From Phoronis australis (Eukaryota; Phoronida; Phoronidae), in assembly GCA_002633005.1 (NCBI GenBank), contig NMRA01000012.1, forward strand, positions 186,001 through 250,000: a DNA stretch of 64,000 nucleotides. Direction: 5' to 3'. Every line of letters starts with the position of its first letter. Position 1 is the stretch's first letter. The notes below the pieces were generated by a model. That model worked only from the letters and a program-made list of their open reading frames with translations, searched no databases and was not told the origin of the DNA. Of this stretch, positions 1 to 11,206 are shown piece by piece. The position numbers and the translations under genes were made by a program.

Positions 1-205
1 GTTAGGAACCTGGAGATTTGATCAGTGTATACACCTACCTTAAGTAGCCTAACTCTGTTACATGATTGTAACAAGTATTCTTAGTCGGTCGCTATGTGCG
101 ATATACCAATGTGCGCTCATGTCACTATTTTGCATTGCTGTTGTTACTGATATCAGTAATAATGCTGCAGTTATATATATCAGTTGTGTTGTGTTGTTTG
201 TCCAG

Positions 206-307
206 GCGTCTAGAGGCTCAGCTAAAGTTCCACAACTTTAAACTGAGTGAAGAGAAGAAAATCGTATCTGAAGTCAATGCATTGACCCGTTCAAAGAAAG
301 TGCTGAG
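206..307 (+). CDS. BFR1-like gene, exon a (first in window)
   Basis: The acceptor is TTTGTCCAG|G and the donor GAG|GTAAAG. The exon begins with the last base of a split codon and ends with two bases (AG) that join T at 2262 to make Ser. It encodes RLEAQLKFHNFKL and then SEEKKIVSEVNAL, the most family-like part of the protein. An in-frame TAA directly after the donor shows that splicing is required. Confidence 0.75.
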
Positions 308-3300
308 GTAAAGTGTTACAGTTGTATATAATAATAATAATACGTTTATTTGTATTGAAGGCCACTGGCCCAAAGTACAATAAACAAAACAATTAATCAG
401 GCACATTTGCACAAGCAGTCAACCCATTTCACAGCTTGGAATTTTCCGCGGAAACGCGGATTTCCGCTTTTTTCAAATGTTCTGTCCGCGCATTTTATTA
501 TATTTCCGCGTAAAAAAAATGGGATTTGATATAAAATTTCTGCGGCAAATTCCTTACCGCGGCGTTGCAGACGACGTTCACCTCGAAAAGCGGAAGTTGC
601 TCTTTATGTTTCGGAGGAACGTAAATTGTCAACATTGCCGGGGCATCTGGGATAGCGTGGTGGGATTTTCAATGGCGTCTCGTGTTATTGTAAACCGCGG
701 CGACAAATACTACGGCTCTGCAGCCAAAAATGTTTGGGTTGGGAGTGGACGGACTAGCTAAAAGGCCGCAGACACATGCTACGGATGGTGGTAACGGTTT
801 TTTTATTTTTTTTTAGTCCTCCCGATTTTTTCCGGGGAAAGGTGCTCATCGACCATATCAAGGCTGGGTAGCGCGCATGATTTGGACCGTAAAAGTTTCC
901 GCGTTTTTTGTCACTGGTCATTCCAAGCCCTGCCATTTAAGAGTTGTTCTTGTCTTTTAAGGGCAAAATACACCTATTTAACAGCAGATATATCTGGATT
1001 AACGAGCAGGCGTATTCAGGATTCTTGAGTTGGATGCCTCCATGAGACATGATTAAAAGACACAAGATATTTCGAAACTTACTTGTTTCATTCTTAAGTG
1101 GAAGTAAAATGTGACAACCTTTGGTATCCTTGGAACAAGTATTGGAGTTCATTTTGGTTGTATTCGAGAAGCCTGTTTTGAATAGCAGCAAACATTGTCG
1201 TGCCTTGTTTGCGTGACTTTCCTGTTACCATCTCTTTTTGTCACTCTTTGCAGTATTTCACACTTGTGCTATTGTGTATGTTACTAGCTTTTGCCCTGTG
1301 GTGGTAGTGCTGCGTCATTTTATTTCCACTTGAGAATGAAACAAGTATGTTTCGAAATATCGTGTGTCTTTTAGTCATGTCTCTTGGTCAGTTGCTTCAC
1401 CAATGTTCTGTTGAACGTCGAATTTCGTTCCGAGGATATGAACGGAATGGAGTGAAGATAGTCAACAATGACAAGTGCCGTGGCTTTAACGAGTTTTGCA
1501 TAACGGAAAACGTGCTAGCCAAGTACAGCAAGTATCTGTTTGTGTATATGTATATAATGACTCGGCCTAATTGTTTTATGAGCTGTGATTCAGCCAAATG
1601 GTGATATCACCTGTGATTCAGCCATCTTTTGGTTCTGTTGCCTAGTGACAGGATGTTAACATATGTTAGGAACCATATTTTATTTGATTTTCTTTAAATC
1701 TCTTCCTTTGAGCATGAAGCTATGTAGTTACAAAATCATGTATGTGGTGATGGAAAAGAGATTATGAACTTCTTTTCAATGGAATTCACAAGGTTTCTCA
1801 AAAGTTGCATTGGCTCTTTCCATTGAAAATTAAATTTCATATTTTCCATGTGAACATTTCTTGACTCTCATGATTTCGTGGAACTGGCGCAAATTTAATG
1901 TACTAATTTAGGAACCCCATTATAAATACAAATCATTTTGCTTTGTTTTTGCTGTCAACTGGTTACACAACAAGAGCAGGTTAAGATTATACAAAAATTC
2001 AAGGTACATTTCAGGCCTCATAGCTTGAGATCAGAGACTAGTCATTGATAGTTACAAGTTTAGTGAATTTGCATGGCATTGTCTTGTAGAGCATGGGCTC
2101 TCATCAATTTTTTCCAGTACACACAAACCTTTTGTGAATGCACACCCTGGCTTCAATTTCACTATCAAGTTTGTCACTGTTCATGTTACCGTGCCTGAAA
2201 TACAAGATCTTTTTAAGATTTATGTTAAGCCTTTTATTTAAATTTCAATATTTTATTTTAGTCAGTTTCTTATGGTGAAGAAAGAGTTTGATGAAATGAA
2301 GACACGGCAGAAGCATATCAGAGATGAAATAGATGTAAGTTATCAAGGCTTTGTTAATAATGTGTGAACAGGAAACACTTCCCTTACCACTCTTTAGTGT
2401 TGTGAGAGCACAAAAACGACCTCTGCTTGAGCCAATTTGTAATTCTGGTGGTCAAGACGGGTAGATTTAACATAGATGAAACACAATTTTTTTCATTTAC
2501 AGACATCTACCAGAATCATTTGAAATTTCCACTGCACAAAGGTGGTGATATGATGACATGATTAACAGTAAAGAGCTGAAAAAACTCGGATAAATTCCAT
2601 TGCAGTCTGAAAATCCAGTCCGTAGAAGTTACATATGAATTGTAGGTGGCAGGGCACGTTTGTGTACTAAATGCTCTATCGCCATCTAGTAACAAAGTAG
2701 ACAAACGTCAACATGGCGCTGCCATTTCAGAAATAGCTGTGCTATGTAATGTTTTTATGGGACAGAGTATATATGCTGGCGGTGGGGTTGGAGTGCTGTT
2801 CTCTTTGTCTGAAATGTTGAAAATTGAAACACATCTATGGGATCGTGATATAAGATTCAGGGGATTGGTTACATTTTTGCTAACACACTCATTCATTGAG
2901 CAATTTACTTCCTAATATCTAGTTATGCTTTGTTGATAAGAAAATATAGTGAGTAGTTGCATTCCCTACACTATGGTAATAGTCACTTACAGTAGTCGCA
3001 CATTTTGAGAACCAGTTTTCTCCTCTTACAGGCTTCTGTCCGATTCTCAAAATGCTGTACCCCTGTGACTATTGCAAGTGGTCTTATTATGATGTGGATT
3101 GGCTGTTTGTGGCCTTTGTGTGACTGATAGAGCAATGTAACACTGAGTGGACACTTTTTGGCACTTTTTGAGCTATTCTAACACCTTAGTCGTGTTACCG
3201 TCATGAGTGTGTCATGAGTTTTAGTTCATCTGATTATATCCTTGTCAATCGTAGCCCAAGCCATGCTGCATTCAGGCTATCTGAACGACACTGGTCACGC

Positions 3301-6300
3301 ACTCATGAACATGGCTGGCAGACCTGTTAACTGACTCACACACGCGGCCCCCACACTTACAGAACATAACTTAATAAATCGAAAAGCACAGCTCCTGAAG
3401 CACAAACACAACTCTAGCACCTGTACACAAAGACTGTTTGCTGAGTAATACATCTAATTCCTAGTGATGTGAGTCAGTGAAACATGGTTTGGGGATATAC
3501 AAGTCATGTGCGTGTGCGTGCATGTGTGTGTCATGAGCTGTGTTGTTTGGGTAGCCTGTCATTGACCTATGACTAACAACTTGTTTCAATCATTTACTAC
3601 TTTAAATAACACTTTGGTTGCAGGCCATACATAAAGGCATTATGAAGTTAAAGTCTCGTGAAGAAGAACTACGTAATGAGAGTCAAGCAACCCGCCAACA
3701 AATGAGCAGTCTGAAGCAAGGTAGGTCAAGTACTATATAAATCTCAAACAACTATCCTGTTAGTTTTTATGACACTATTGTGAGTCATTTGAATCTCTTT
3801 TTCAAGGAAAGGTATAAAATAAAATTGGTTTACCCCCTTAGTCTCCCCTTCCTTGTTTTGAATTTGTGAAATTTTTCTCTCTATTAACCAAATGCTTTAT
3901 GTTTACTATAGAAATTGATGCTCTGTATGACAAGAAGCGCCACCTTGTGGCTGAGCACAAAAAGGAAGAGGCCACCTTCCACGCTATGAAGAATGAAATG
4001 CGGCGAAAACAGAAACAGAAGCAAACAAGGAAGATGGACCAAGAAAAGGTTGCAAAGGAGCCTAAAAAGCAGGATGGGTGCGTTGTGTATTCTGTAACAA
4101 TTTGCGTATTTTGGTAGGAGACCAATATTAATTTTTCATTTATGAATTCATGATCTTGGGTGGAATTATTGCAATAAACAAGGCGTGAAACAAATTGTTG
4201 CTGATGCCTTTGAGGTGCATACAGAAGCAGATCAGCAATGCTTTATTAGTTTTTGGCTGACTCTTCACCCCGTCTTGTGAATCGATTTCATGAAAACATG
4301 ACTTAAGACTTTAGTCAGAAGTTTGGTCTTGCACTCCACACAACTATTTCTGAAAAATTTCAATTGAGCAAAATTGCAAGGTCTTTGAAAATATACACAT
4401 AAATGCTAGTTATGGAGATAATTTATATGAATTATTTTTGGACTGTTATGCGCTCAGTTAGGCTAAACCTTTAACAGTTGTGACATGGGAGTGTAAGAGC
4501 AAATCTCTGTCTTAAGTCTTCAGTCACTTTTCATGAAACAGACCCCTGGGGAAGGCGACTTGACTTAAACAGAGTTATCCTCTTCTTTAGAATCTATGGC
4601 ATTTCAGGAAACGTGTATTGACATTAAGTCAGTTTCATGCTGGACAGCTACCTGTGCATTGTATTGTGGGAACACATGTACAACAACCAACTGTGTTTGT
4701 AAACAGAATTGTATCCAACTCTTTTAAAATTTAGATTTTAGTTGTTTTGTGCCTTTGATTGTCGCAATGTGTGAAAAGCTTTGTTTAACGCGACACGAGT
4801 ACATCTATTGCAGAGAAATGTTATTGCAGAAATAATTGTGTGTGTATCCACGTCTTTCTCTTGTTCTTCCAGTACTGATGTCCGTCACTTTGTCAAGCCA
4901 TATCAGGTTGAGAGGAAGTTATGTTCCGCGCTGACGCTATATCTTAAGCGGTTTGTTGCCCCCAGCGACCAAAGCGAATTACAGGGAACAGCAGTCAAGC
5001 ATGGTACAAAATAGACTGTAGAACGTGTCACACAGTGACAGTATTTCTCATTCAACACTATTGTCCTCCCCATTAACTCCAGTATACCAGTAATGTGGGG
5101 GTGTGAATCCTGACTGTTCATAAGTAGTTTTTGGTAGAACGGCGTCATTCAATTTGAGCTGGTCACATCTGCTCTTGTCGTTAAGGAGAGGGGGGTGCAA
5201 AAAAGTTGAAGGAGGCCTTACCTGTAATGACTAATTGGATTATTTAAATGAGTATCTGTTGCCTGATGCTCATTAAATGGGGATAGCACTGGATTCAGAA
5301 TGCCTGTGATTTTTTATTTCATTTTTATTTCTTTGAAACTGTGTTAATACAAAGTGTGTCACATTGACACAAGTATCTATGCTAACTGAAATTGATGTCG
5401 TTGCCAAGTTCTGTCTGATCATCCTGTTATGTGTCACCAGCCCACTTTAAGGGATATTATTGTTTATTGCCTAAAAATGAATTAGTTGGATTATTGGATA
5501 AAACAAACTTTTCTAAAGTCAGCAGTTTTGACCAGATCGATAAAACAACGGAATTTGTTGTGTTCTTGTGATTTTATTACAAACTGCCAATTCTCATTGT
5601 CTGCTAGACATTCGCTGAAATCGAGGCTGGTGACTGCTGGTTATATATGCTTAAAATAATCTGCTGTTTATCACATCTGTTTTAATTCTGTCAGCGGAGT
5701 GTTAGACTATGACTGCAAAGTTTTAGGTTTGAATCTGCCTTGGGGCTAATCTGAGAAAACCATGTTTCTCGATGATAATTTTTCATTAAATGTTAACTGG
5801 TGCCAACACAGAAGTAATCATGTAGTTTCTGAGCTTGTGAAATCAAACCAGTTAAGGCTGTTTGCAATAATGCACATGTGCTTAGCGGTTGTGTTCAAGC
5901 ACTTCTGCTATGTCACAGTTTTCTGATTGGCCCATATAAACGGAGCCAATGCAGATCGTCTTGCGTTGTGTCACGTAGCACTGACAAAATTATTATTTAA
6001 ACACGGCGTTTAACTAATTGGCATTCGAGTATCATTGTAACGCTAACTGTCTGTTATGTACTATTGAAATTCTTGTAATTAAGTTGTAATTTTAAAGATG
6101 AAATCATTTTCCAGTAGCCTATCTTAAATCCTAAATTATCATTATACCATTCTAAGTTTTTGTGTTTATCTCCATTGCTTTGCATTCGCCGTGATTCATT
6201 TGTTTTTTGCTGCCATGCGGGTTACTTTTACTTAAAAGATTCTTCTCATTCATGGCGCTGATGCCAGAAAAGTTTACTGCTTCGCAGCGAGCTGTATTGC

Positions 6301-9300
6301 TTGACATCATGAATTTTGAAAAGCAGGACAATTATCCGTGGATGTGCTCTACTGTCCTCGTACTTGTAGTACTTAATTAAAAATATATTTTGAAATTTAG
6401 TTATAAGTGACATTAAAATGTCACTTATAAGTGACATTAAAATGTCACTTATGAGCATAAAGCATAAATTGATTTGTTCCTGCAGATAACTAGTCTTTCT
6501 GTTGGCATTTGTAGTTACAAGTCACTTTGAGGATTAAGATGACTTATTCCCCTCAATTGGGCCCAGGTTCCACATTGTTCAAATTGGTCGTGTGGAGACT
6601 TTTTTCCCTCCTCAAACAGATATTTTGTCAGTCTTCTTTGTCATAGTCAAGGATTATCAACGAAGTAGTGAGTTGATATTGTACAATCTCTTCACATGCA
6701 GCCTCAGAGCCTGACCAACACCTCGATGGGGGATTGTACTTGCTAAAGAAAAAGGACGACGATGATGATCTTATGTTCTCTGGCTCCGTTAAGTCGCGTG
6801 CATCTAGGAGGTGTCGCCGCGATAAAAGAAAAAGTTACCAGGTAACACTGAGCCACAAGTATAATAATGTGCACTAGAGTGATGGTGATGGTGCTTTGTT
6901 TGTGTCGACGTGTTTTCAACCCAGTGTATGTTTTGGGCAATTCTCAGGTAAATGGCCATATAAGTCACCACTGTCAGCCCATATTATGAGACCAGAGACA
7001 TTTAGCTGACTGTTTAGAGACATGGATTTAAAGTATATCTGCCTGATAAACCTTATATTCGCATTGACTTGAGGTTAAGCAAAAAGGTTATGTAGGACCT
7101 TATCAAAAAATATTTGCAAAAATACAAACTATAAGTTTTAGTAAAATATGTATTTTATGAAAAACAAATGCCAGTAGAATTTGGTGGTTGACTTTATACT
7201 AATCTGCAGAGACATTTATTTCAGTTAAATTTTACAACACAAAAATTATATTGCTATCATACAAGCCTTTTTATTTGTGGAATGATACATCACTTAGAAA
7301 TTTTTCCTCTTTTGGTCAATGGTCATTCCACGCCCTGTTGATATAAAAGTTCAAGTTCAAATCTCAAAAAGACTGAGTTGCAGTTTTCTCGGTTAACTTT
7401 TCATTTTATGAAATAAACATAAATGTCCCATTATTTGATAGTCCCTCATGCAAAAGTGGAACAATTGAATAATAATTCCTAACATTTCTTTTTATAACGG
7501 TGCATAAAGTATACTTCGGAAAGCTTCATATTAATCCAAACGGCCATTTCTGAATTTTAGTATTCCAAAGTTAGCCAAACTTGGAATTTTTCTAAGGTCC
7601 TACATAGGAACCTTTGATAGAGTTTTTACTTTCATTATAGTGATAAATGTAAGGCTCACAACTGGGGCAGTGCAATGAAAATAATCAATGTGACTAAATA
7701 TGGTTTTGTTTTCTAACCCAGATTGTTTTGAATACTCTTGATTTTTTTCACAGAGCAAGAGTATAGCGCACACGCCCGAGACGTTGAGCCAGTTTGCACA
7801 TTTAAATCTGAATGCGCCTTCGAGTTCTGATGAATTGCTAGCCTCTTTAGAGCAGCTCAAGGCGCGACAGGTCTGTATTGGTAATACTGAGGGGTTCTGA
7901 TGAAACAGGCTAGCCAACTTTGTACTGGGGACGTGTTCCATCAGTCACCAGCGAGATACTTACAGGAAAAAACTGACTTATGCATGTGAAATTGTCAATT
8001 TCTCTTCCATAATTCAACATTTTGGTGTTGTTGTTGAATCACTTTCAGTGTCTGTCATTTCACTAATGCAAGATCAGTACTGGATTATCCATTAAGCTAA
8101 ATAAGTTACAGCTTGGGGCTTTGTGCAAAGTAGGGCCCCATCTCTTCCAAATTCAGAAGATGGTAGCCTTATCGAGTGCGCATCACCCCCTTTTGAATTA
8201 ATGTTCACCATTATCATATGAAGTTTTGTAGCACAAAATATATCATTATACCACAAAATATATCATTATACCACAAAATATATCATTATGCCACAAAATA
8301 TATCATTATACCACAAAATATATCATTATACCACAAAATATATCATTATATGGTTACTTGGCCAGAACTGGATCTAACATTGTTCTAAAAGAATCCCTAC
8401 TCAGCCATTTGTCGTCATGTACTCAGGCACTTGGAACATTTGCTGGGAAATTTTCCAATGGATTCTGTAGCTCTGATACTATATAATATATGAGTTTTTT
8501 GAAAGCGGCTTTAAACCTGTTTCCACTAAAGAGAAAGTTCGATTGCGACCATGTAAGACTTTAAAACTAGTCTCAACTTGTATCTTCATCTGGTGAGAAA
8601 TGGGTTTGTGGGCTTGGAAAGCACTGTCATTTCACTTGAGACCATGGCTAGTGCGTAAACTGATTTGTAGAGGCTGACCTTGACCTATAATGAACTGTCA
8701 GCTGCAAAATCTCCTCAAATGTGATTATGGAATAAGTTGAAACAAGCTGCAAGTGGTCTAAATCAAAAGCCTTTTTCACTGAAGGTGGGTCGCATCTTTA
8801 ACACAGTTTATGACTAATCTAATCTGGGATGAGTTGGCAACTTTGGTAATGTGTTTTAACGGAGTTTCGTTTCTGTGCCAAAGAGAATCGTCATTAGCTC
8901 TGTTTTAATGGTGCACTAGGAAAGGGTTTTCATTGCTTTCTGACATGTGGACCTTACCTGTCTTTAATTCCAGTGACTTATTTCAACATAAAAGCATTTA
9001 TTTTTGTCCATATAAAAATCTGTTGTATGCTGGTTTGTTGGGGACAAAGTGTTATTGTACTTGTATAAGCTTATCCAGATATAGACACAGGTGCTGTGTG
9101 TGAACTTGGAATTAAATATTCATAAAACTTATCAGATGAAACTTTTTGTTCATTTTAAATTTTTTTTTTCTAATTATTGGTCCTATAATCACCCATTTTC
9201 TCCGTTACCGTGACTTGTGTCCTAGAATAGGAGGAATGTGTGAATGGTTTATAAATCATTGTTTGGTGAATAAGATTTCCAATGAATGAAAAAAAGTAAA

Positions 9301-10213
9301 GGTTGATTTTACTTTAATGGAGTGTAACGTGAATCTGATTATTTGAGTGAAGTTTCCTATTGTATTCCAAGTTCATGCATACGCGATCTTGGGATTAAGC
9401 AGTATTCCAAGTTCAAGCACAACACATGCACCTATATGTGAAACACCTGAGTAAAACCAACAAGTAGTTTCTTCAAATATTATGCGAGTGAAACTTGATT
9501 TACCTACAACGAAATTCAATGAAATATACCCAGTATGTTATTAAATAAAAATTAATAAAAATAGACGAAAATGCAGTGTAAGGCAATGCACATTTTCATG
9601 TTATGTATGTACCCACCTGTACATGAAAGACTTGAGTTGAAAGTTCTCTTTGAAAAAATGTGTTGTTTTGGCTATAAGCGCGTGCTTCTAAATACATGCG
9701 AATACAGTACTAAAGTACAACCATTCTTTGGATTCTTTTGAAGCTCTTAGAGGTGATCATTATGCTGACCATTTTGTTTCTCTTCAGCTTTTCTATGAAC
9801 AAGAAGCGGAGAAAATAAAGTTGTCCTCGGAGGCTGGTGCGTGTCGCCAGGAAAGTGATAAATTTATCTCAAGCAATAATGACCTCGATGCTGACCAGGG
9901 TGCTGTAGCTATTGTAAGGGAGGTGCAATCTGGTGATAAGGATGGTGATAAGGATATTGATATTGATACTGTGAGCAGTGATGAAGTCCATGATACTAAG
10001 GAGTTGGCTGGTGAAGAAATATCCCCAGAAATGAGATTGGATAGTTCAGAAGTTGTAGAGGTTGACAATGAAGACTCTACTGTAGTCAATGAAGAGGCCT
10101 CGCAGAAGGTGTTTCCTTGTGACGTGTCACATATCAGATTAAAAGACCCGGATATTGACCATATTACACAACTGATGGAAACTTTGCAGACTCCTGAAGC
10201 ACAGGTTTCATAA
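206..10213 (+). CDS. BFR1 / proton pump-interactor-like coiled-coil protein, 3' eight exons (5' partial)
   Basis: Eight exons join in frame at 206-307, 2262-2334, 3624-3720, 3912-4077, 4873-5003, 6702-6841, 7754-7870 and 9788-10213, giving about 416 residues and a TAA stop. Every intron begins GT and ends AG, and the phases match at all seven junctions. In order the product has a segment KLSEEKKIVSEVNAL followed by RSKK, a long K/E/R/Q-rich coiled coil, a basic stretch (EMRRKQKQKQTRK), a VERKLCSALTLYLKRF segment, an acidic KKKDDDDDLMF patch, and a Ser/Asp/Glu-rich C-terminus. The order EEK...EI.xL..sKK, coiled coil, basic stretch, then a cysteine-containing 'LC..L..YLK' segment is what I recall of the BFR1 / plant PPI1 family. 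Yeast BFR1 associates with mRNP and polysomes at the ER; the role here is inferred. The first coding exon(s) lie before the window. Gene structure is well supported; the family name less so. Confidence 0.8.
432..932. mobile_element. Short hAT-type non-autonomous element with 8-bp target duplication
   Basis: The ends are CA-GCTTGGAA (432-441) and TTCCAAGCCCTG (921-932), an imperfect terminal inverted repeat. They are flanked by CCATTTCA (424-431) and CCATTTAA (933-940), an 8-bp duplication with one difference. Eight-base duplications and CAG-type ends are typical of hAT transposons. The body is rich in TTTCCGCG motifs and has no transposase. A diverged echo of the right end (GTCAATGGTCATTCCACGCC) occurs at about 7317. 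Confidence 0.6.
1041..1386. repeat. Inverted repeat, ~71-bp arms, ~90% identical
   Basis: Arms at 1041-1111 and 1316-1386 are reverse complements with a handful of mismatches; both contain TTTCGAAA and AAGTGGAA-type blocks. The 204-bp centre has no coding potential. It could be a short inverted-repeat element or a fold-back remnant. Confidence 0.6.
2262..2334 (+). CDS. BFR1-like gene, exon b
   Basis: The acceptor ATTTTATTTTAG and the consensus donor GAT|GTAAGT bound 73 bases, which end in phase 0. The exon encodes QFLMVKKEFDEMKTRQ and more K/E/R-rich heptads, the start of the coiled coil. It is too short to stand out as a single open frame but fits exactly between its neighbours. Confidence 0.72.
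2979..3072. repeat. Imperfect hairpin in intron
   Basis: ATAGTCAC...ACATTTTGAGAA (2979-3012) pairs with TTCTCAAAATG...GTGACTAT (3039-3072). No other structure or coding signal is seen in the rest of this intron (2335-3623). Confidence 0.45.
3624..3720 (+). CDS. BFR1-like gene, exon c
   Basis: The acceptor is GGTTGCAG|GCC and the donor CAAG|GTAGGT. It encodes AIHKGIMKLKSREEELRN followed by a Gln-rich heptad stretch, continuing the coiled coil. The final G completes a Glu codon with AA at 3912. Confidence 0.75.
3912..4077 (+). CDS. BFR1-like gene, exon d
   Basis: The acceptor is TTTACTATAG|AA and the donor GATGG|GTGCGT. It encodes EIDALYDKKRHLVAEHKK and a basic run (MRRKQKQKQTRK), then KEPKKQDG. 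The 'alternating acidic/basic helix then K/R-rich tail' pattern fits the C-terminal half of the BFR1/PPI coiled coil. Confidence 0.78.
4267..4548. mobile_element. MITE-like element, family M1, copy 1
   Basis: It lies in the intron 4078-4872. The ends are inverted: 'CCCC...TTTCATGAAAA' on the left and TTTTCATGAAACAGACCCC on the right. Inside, ACTTAAGAC on the left mirrors GTCTTAAGT on the right. The body shares CTCCACACAACTATTTCTG with the copy at 42 kb. No coding capacity. Confidence 0.55.
4873..5003 (+). CDS. BFR1-like gene, exon e
   Basis: The acceptor is TTGTTCTTCCAG|T. The donor CATG|GTACAA is weak, but it is the site that keeps phase with the next exon (G plus CC gives Ala). It encodes TDVRHFVKPYQVERKLCSAL and then TLYLKRFVAPSDQ, a compact segment rather than coiled coil. 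The 3' end is the least certain splice site in the gene. Confidence 0.7.
5448..5785 (+). mobile_element. SINE-like interspersed repeat, family S1, copy 1
   Basis: Shared blocks with 43206 and 45993, in the same order: an AAGGG/AAAGGG-type start, TTTTGACCAG, TTGTGATTTTATTAC, an AACTGCCAATTCTC block, then a B-box-like GGTTTGAATCTGCC, and GGGGCTAATCTGAGAAAA. The B-box-like block suggests a tRNA-related part. It lies in the intron 5004-6701. Confidence 0.5.
6402..6452. repeat. Two tandem copies of a 25-bp palindrome
   Basis: The block TATAAGTGACATTAAAATG followed by TCACTTATAAG repeats, so each unit is itself an inverted repeat (AAGTGACATT / AATGTCACTT). It could form a cruciform. It lies in the intron 5004-6701. 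Confidence 0.75.
6702..6841 (+). CDS. BFR1-like gene, exon f
   Basis: The acceptor is CACATGCAG|CC and the donor CAG|GTAACA. It encodes SEPDQHLDGGLYLLKKK, then a run of five Asp and a basic stretch RASRRCRRDKRK that could be a nuclear-localisation or RNA-contact patch. Confidence 0.75.
7083..7613. mobile_element. ~530-bp element with short terminal inverted repeats
   Basis: AAAGGTTATGTAGGACCTTA on the left is matched by the reverse complement of AAGGTCCTACATAGGAACC on the right. The interior is AT-rich and non-coding. It fills most of the intron 6842-7753. Confidence 0.45.
7754..7870 (+). CDS. BFR1-like gene, exon g
   Basis: The acceptor is TTTTTTTCACAG|AGC and the donor CAG|GTCTGT. Thirty-nine codons in phase 0 encode SKSIAHTPETLSQFAHLNL followed by APSSSDELLASLEQLKARQ, probably a short amphipathic helix. 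Confidence 0.75.
7871..9787 (+). other. Intron of the BFR1-like gene
   Basis: Outside the 20-bp minisatellite this 1.9-kb intron shows only AT-rich sequence. I see no exon, RNA gene or paired repeat in it. Confidence 0.5.
8231..8350. repeat. Minisatellite, 6 x 20 bp
   Basis: Six head-to-tail copies of CCACAAAATATATCATTATA; the first starts GC and one has a single G for A. It lies in the intron 7871-9787. No CRISPR character: there are no spacers. Confidence 0.9.
9788..10213 (+). CDS. BFR1-like gene, terminal exon h
   Basis: The acceptor TTTGTTTCTCTTCAG opens 141 codons ending in TAA at 10211-10213. It starts LFYEQEAEKIKLSSEAG, then a long Asp/Glu/Ser/Val-rich stretch including GDKDGDKDIDIDT, and ends near RLKDPDIDHITQLMETLQ. 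A CAG|GTTTCA just before the stop could be a weak donor to a further exon, so the stop is likely but not certain. Confidence 0.75.
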   Translation, partial: LFYEQEAEKIKLSSEAGACRQESDKFISSNNDLDADQGAVAIVREVQSGDKDGDKDIDIDTVSSDEVHDTKELAGEEISPEMRLDSSEVVEVDNEDSTVVNEEASQKVFPCDVSHIRLKDPDIDHITQLMETLQTPEAQVS

Positions 10214-11200
10214 CTGTGCGTGTGTGTAGGCCCTGATTGTACAGTGTTCTTTCATGTTCAACGGTTGCTTATCATAGTCAATGGTATACAATTGGGAATT
10301 TTTACTATGTGATTTGACAGCAGTTTTTGCCTCTTTCAAATGGCATTTTATACAGGTTAAATGATAGACATTATCATTCATCCTGACAAGATCCTTGATG
10401 CAAAATATATATATAAATCAAACCTTACAAAGGTTTAATATACATATTTTTACATTTTATACAGGTTTTTATGCAAATTACTGTTTGGTCATGTGTACCC
10501 AGAGTGGAACACCCTGTTCTTTCGTGACTGACAGATGTCAATCAATTTCTCAATCAGTCGTATGTGTCAAAACCATGATGAGTTCAGTGATGTTGATCAT
10601 TTTTGGGAAACTGCAGCGCGAAACTTGTTTGACTTTCATACCAAGACCATTTTTGATCTTTACTGAATCAAAAATTCAACATTCCGATGTAGTGGTCCAA
10701 TAACTTTGAATTGTTGCCATTTTCGGCTTGTGTACACTAACAAGGTGGTGAGCTTGCTTAGAACATGCTACTGAGGTGTTGTATTCCGTTAGTATGGTCT
10801 TTACAACCTCGCAAGATACCAGCCTAGTGTCTTGGCCACATATCGAGTGATGCTTGGCTGGTCTGACCAAGGCATTAGACTGTTACCTTATCGACTAATG
10901 CTCAGCTGATCCCGCAGATGTTTGTACCATGATGCCTAGCATAATCAGACTATTTTTTAACGAATCAGTTGTAGTCTAAGATTTTTTTACACTAACACAC
11001 AGCCGAATGTCCTGATATTCCCCAAATGTGACGGAGTCATCACTGAATGCTCCTGTGTCTTTTTGACTGAGTCATCATTCAATGCTCCCTTGTCTTCTCT
11101 GCACTATTTTCAAACTGGTGTCTTCAAATAGACTGGCTGACACACTGCCTACTTGTGATTTCTTTTGCATATCTTCCGGAAAAAACCTGACAGTGAGCAA

Positions 11201-11206
11201 AATAAA
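11201..11206 (+). terminator. Candidate poly(A) signal of the BFR1-like gene
   Basis: AATAAA about 1 kb past the stop codon at 10213. It is one of the first canonical hexamers seen downstream; without transcript data the true 3' end is unknown. Confidence 0.3.

Larger units (their letters stand above)
308..2261 (+). other. Intron of the BFR1-like gene carrying two repeats
   Basis: Apart from the hAT-like element at 432-932 and the inverted pair at 1041-1386, I see only AT-rich intron sequence. Small open frames here have no recognisable product. Confidence 0.6.

Noticed and set aside
477-761. 94-codon open frame at the start of the window
   Set aside because: It lies within the hAT-like element in an intron and resembles no protein; the CCGCGG-rich sequence keeps it open.
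7600-7941. 113-codon reverse-strand open frame
   Set aside because: It is the shadow of the forward exon 7754-7870.
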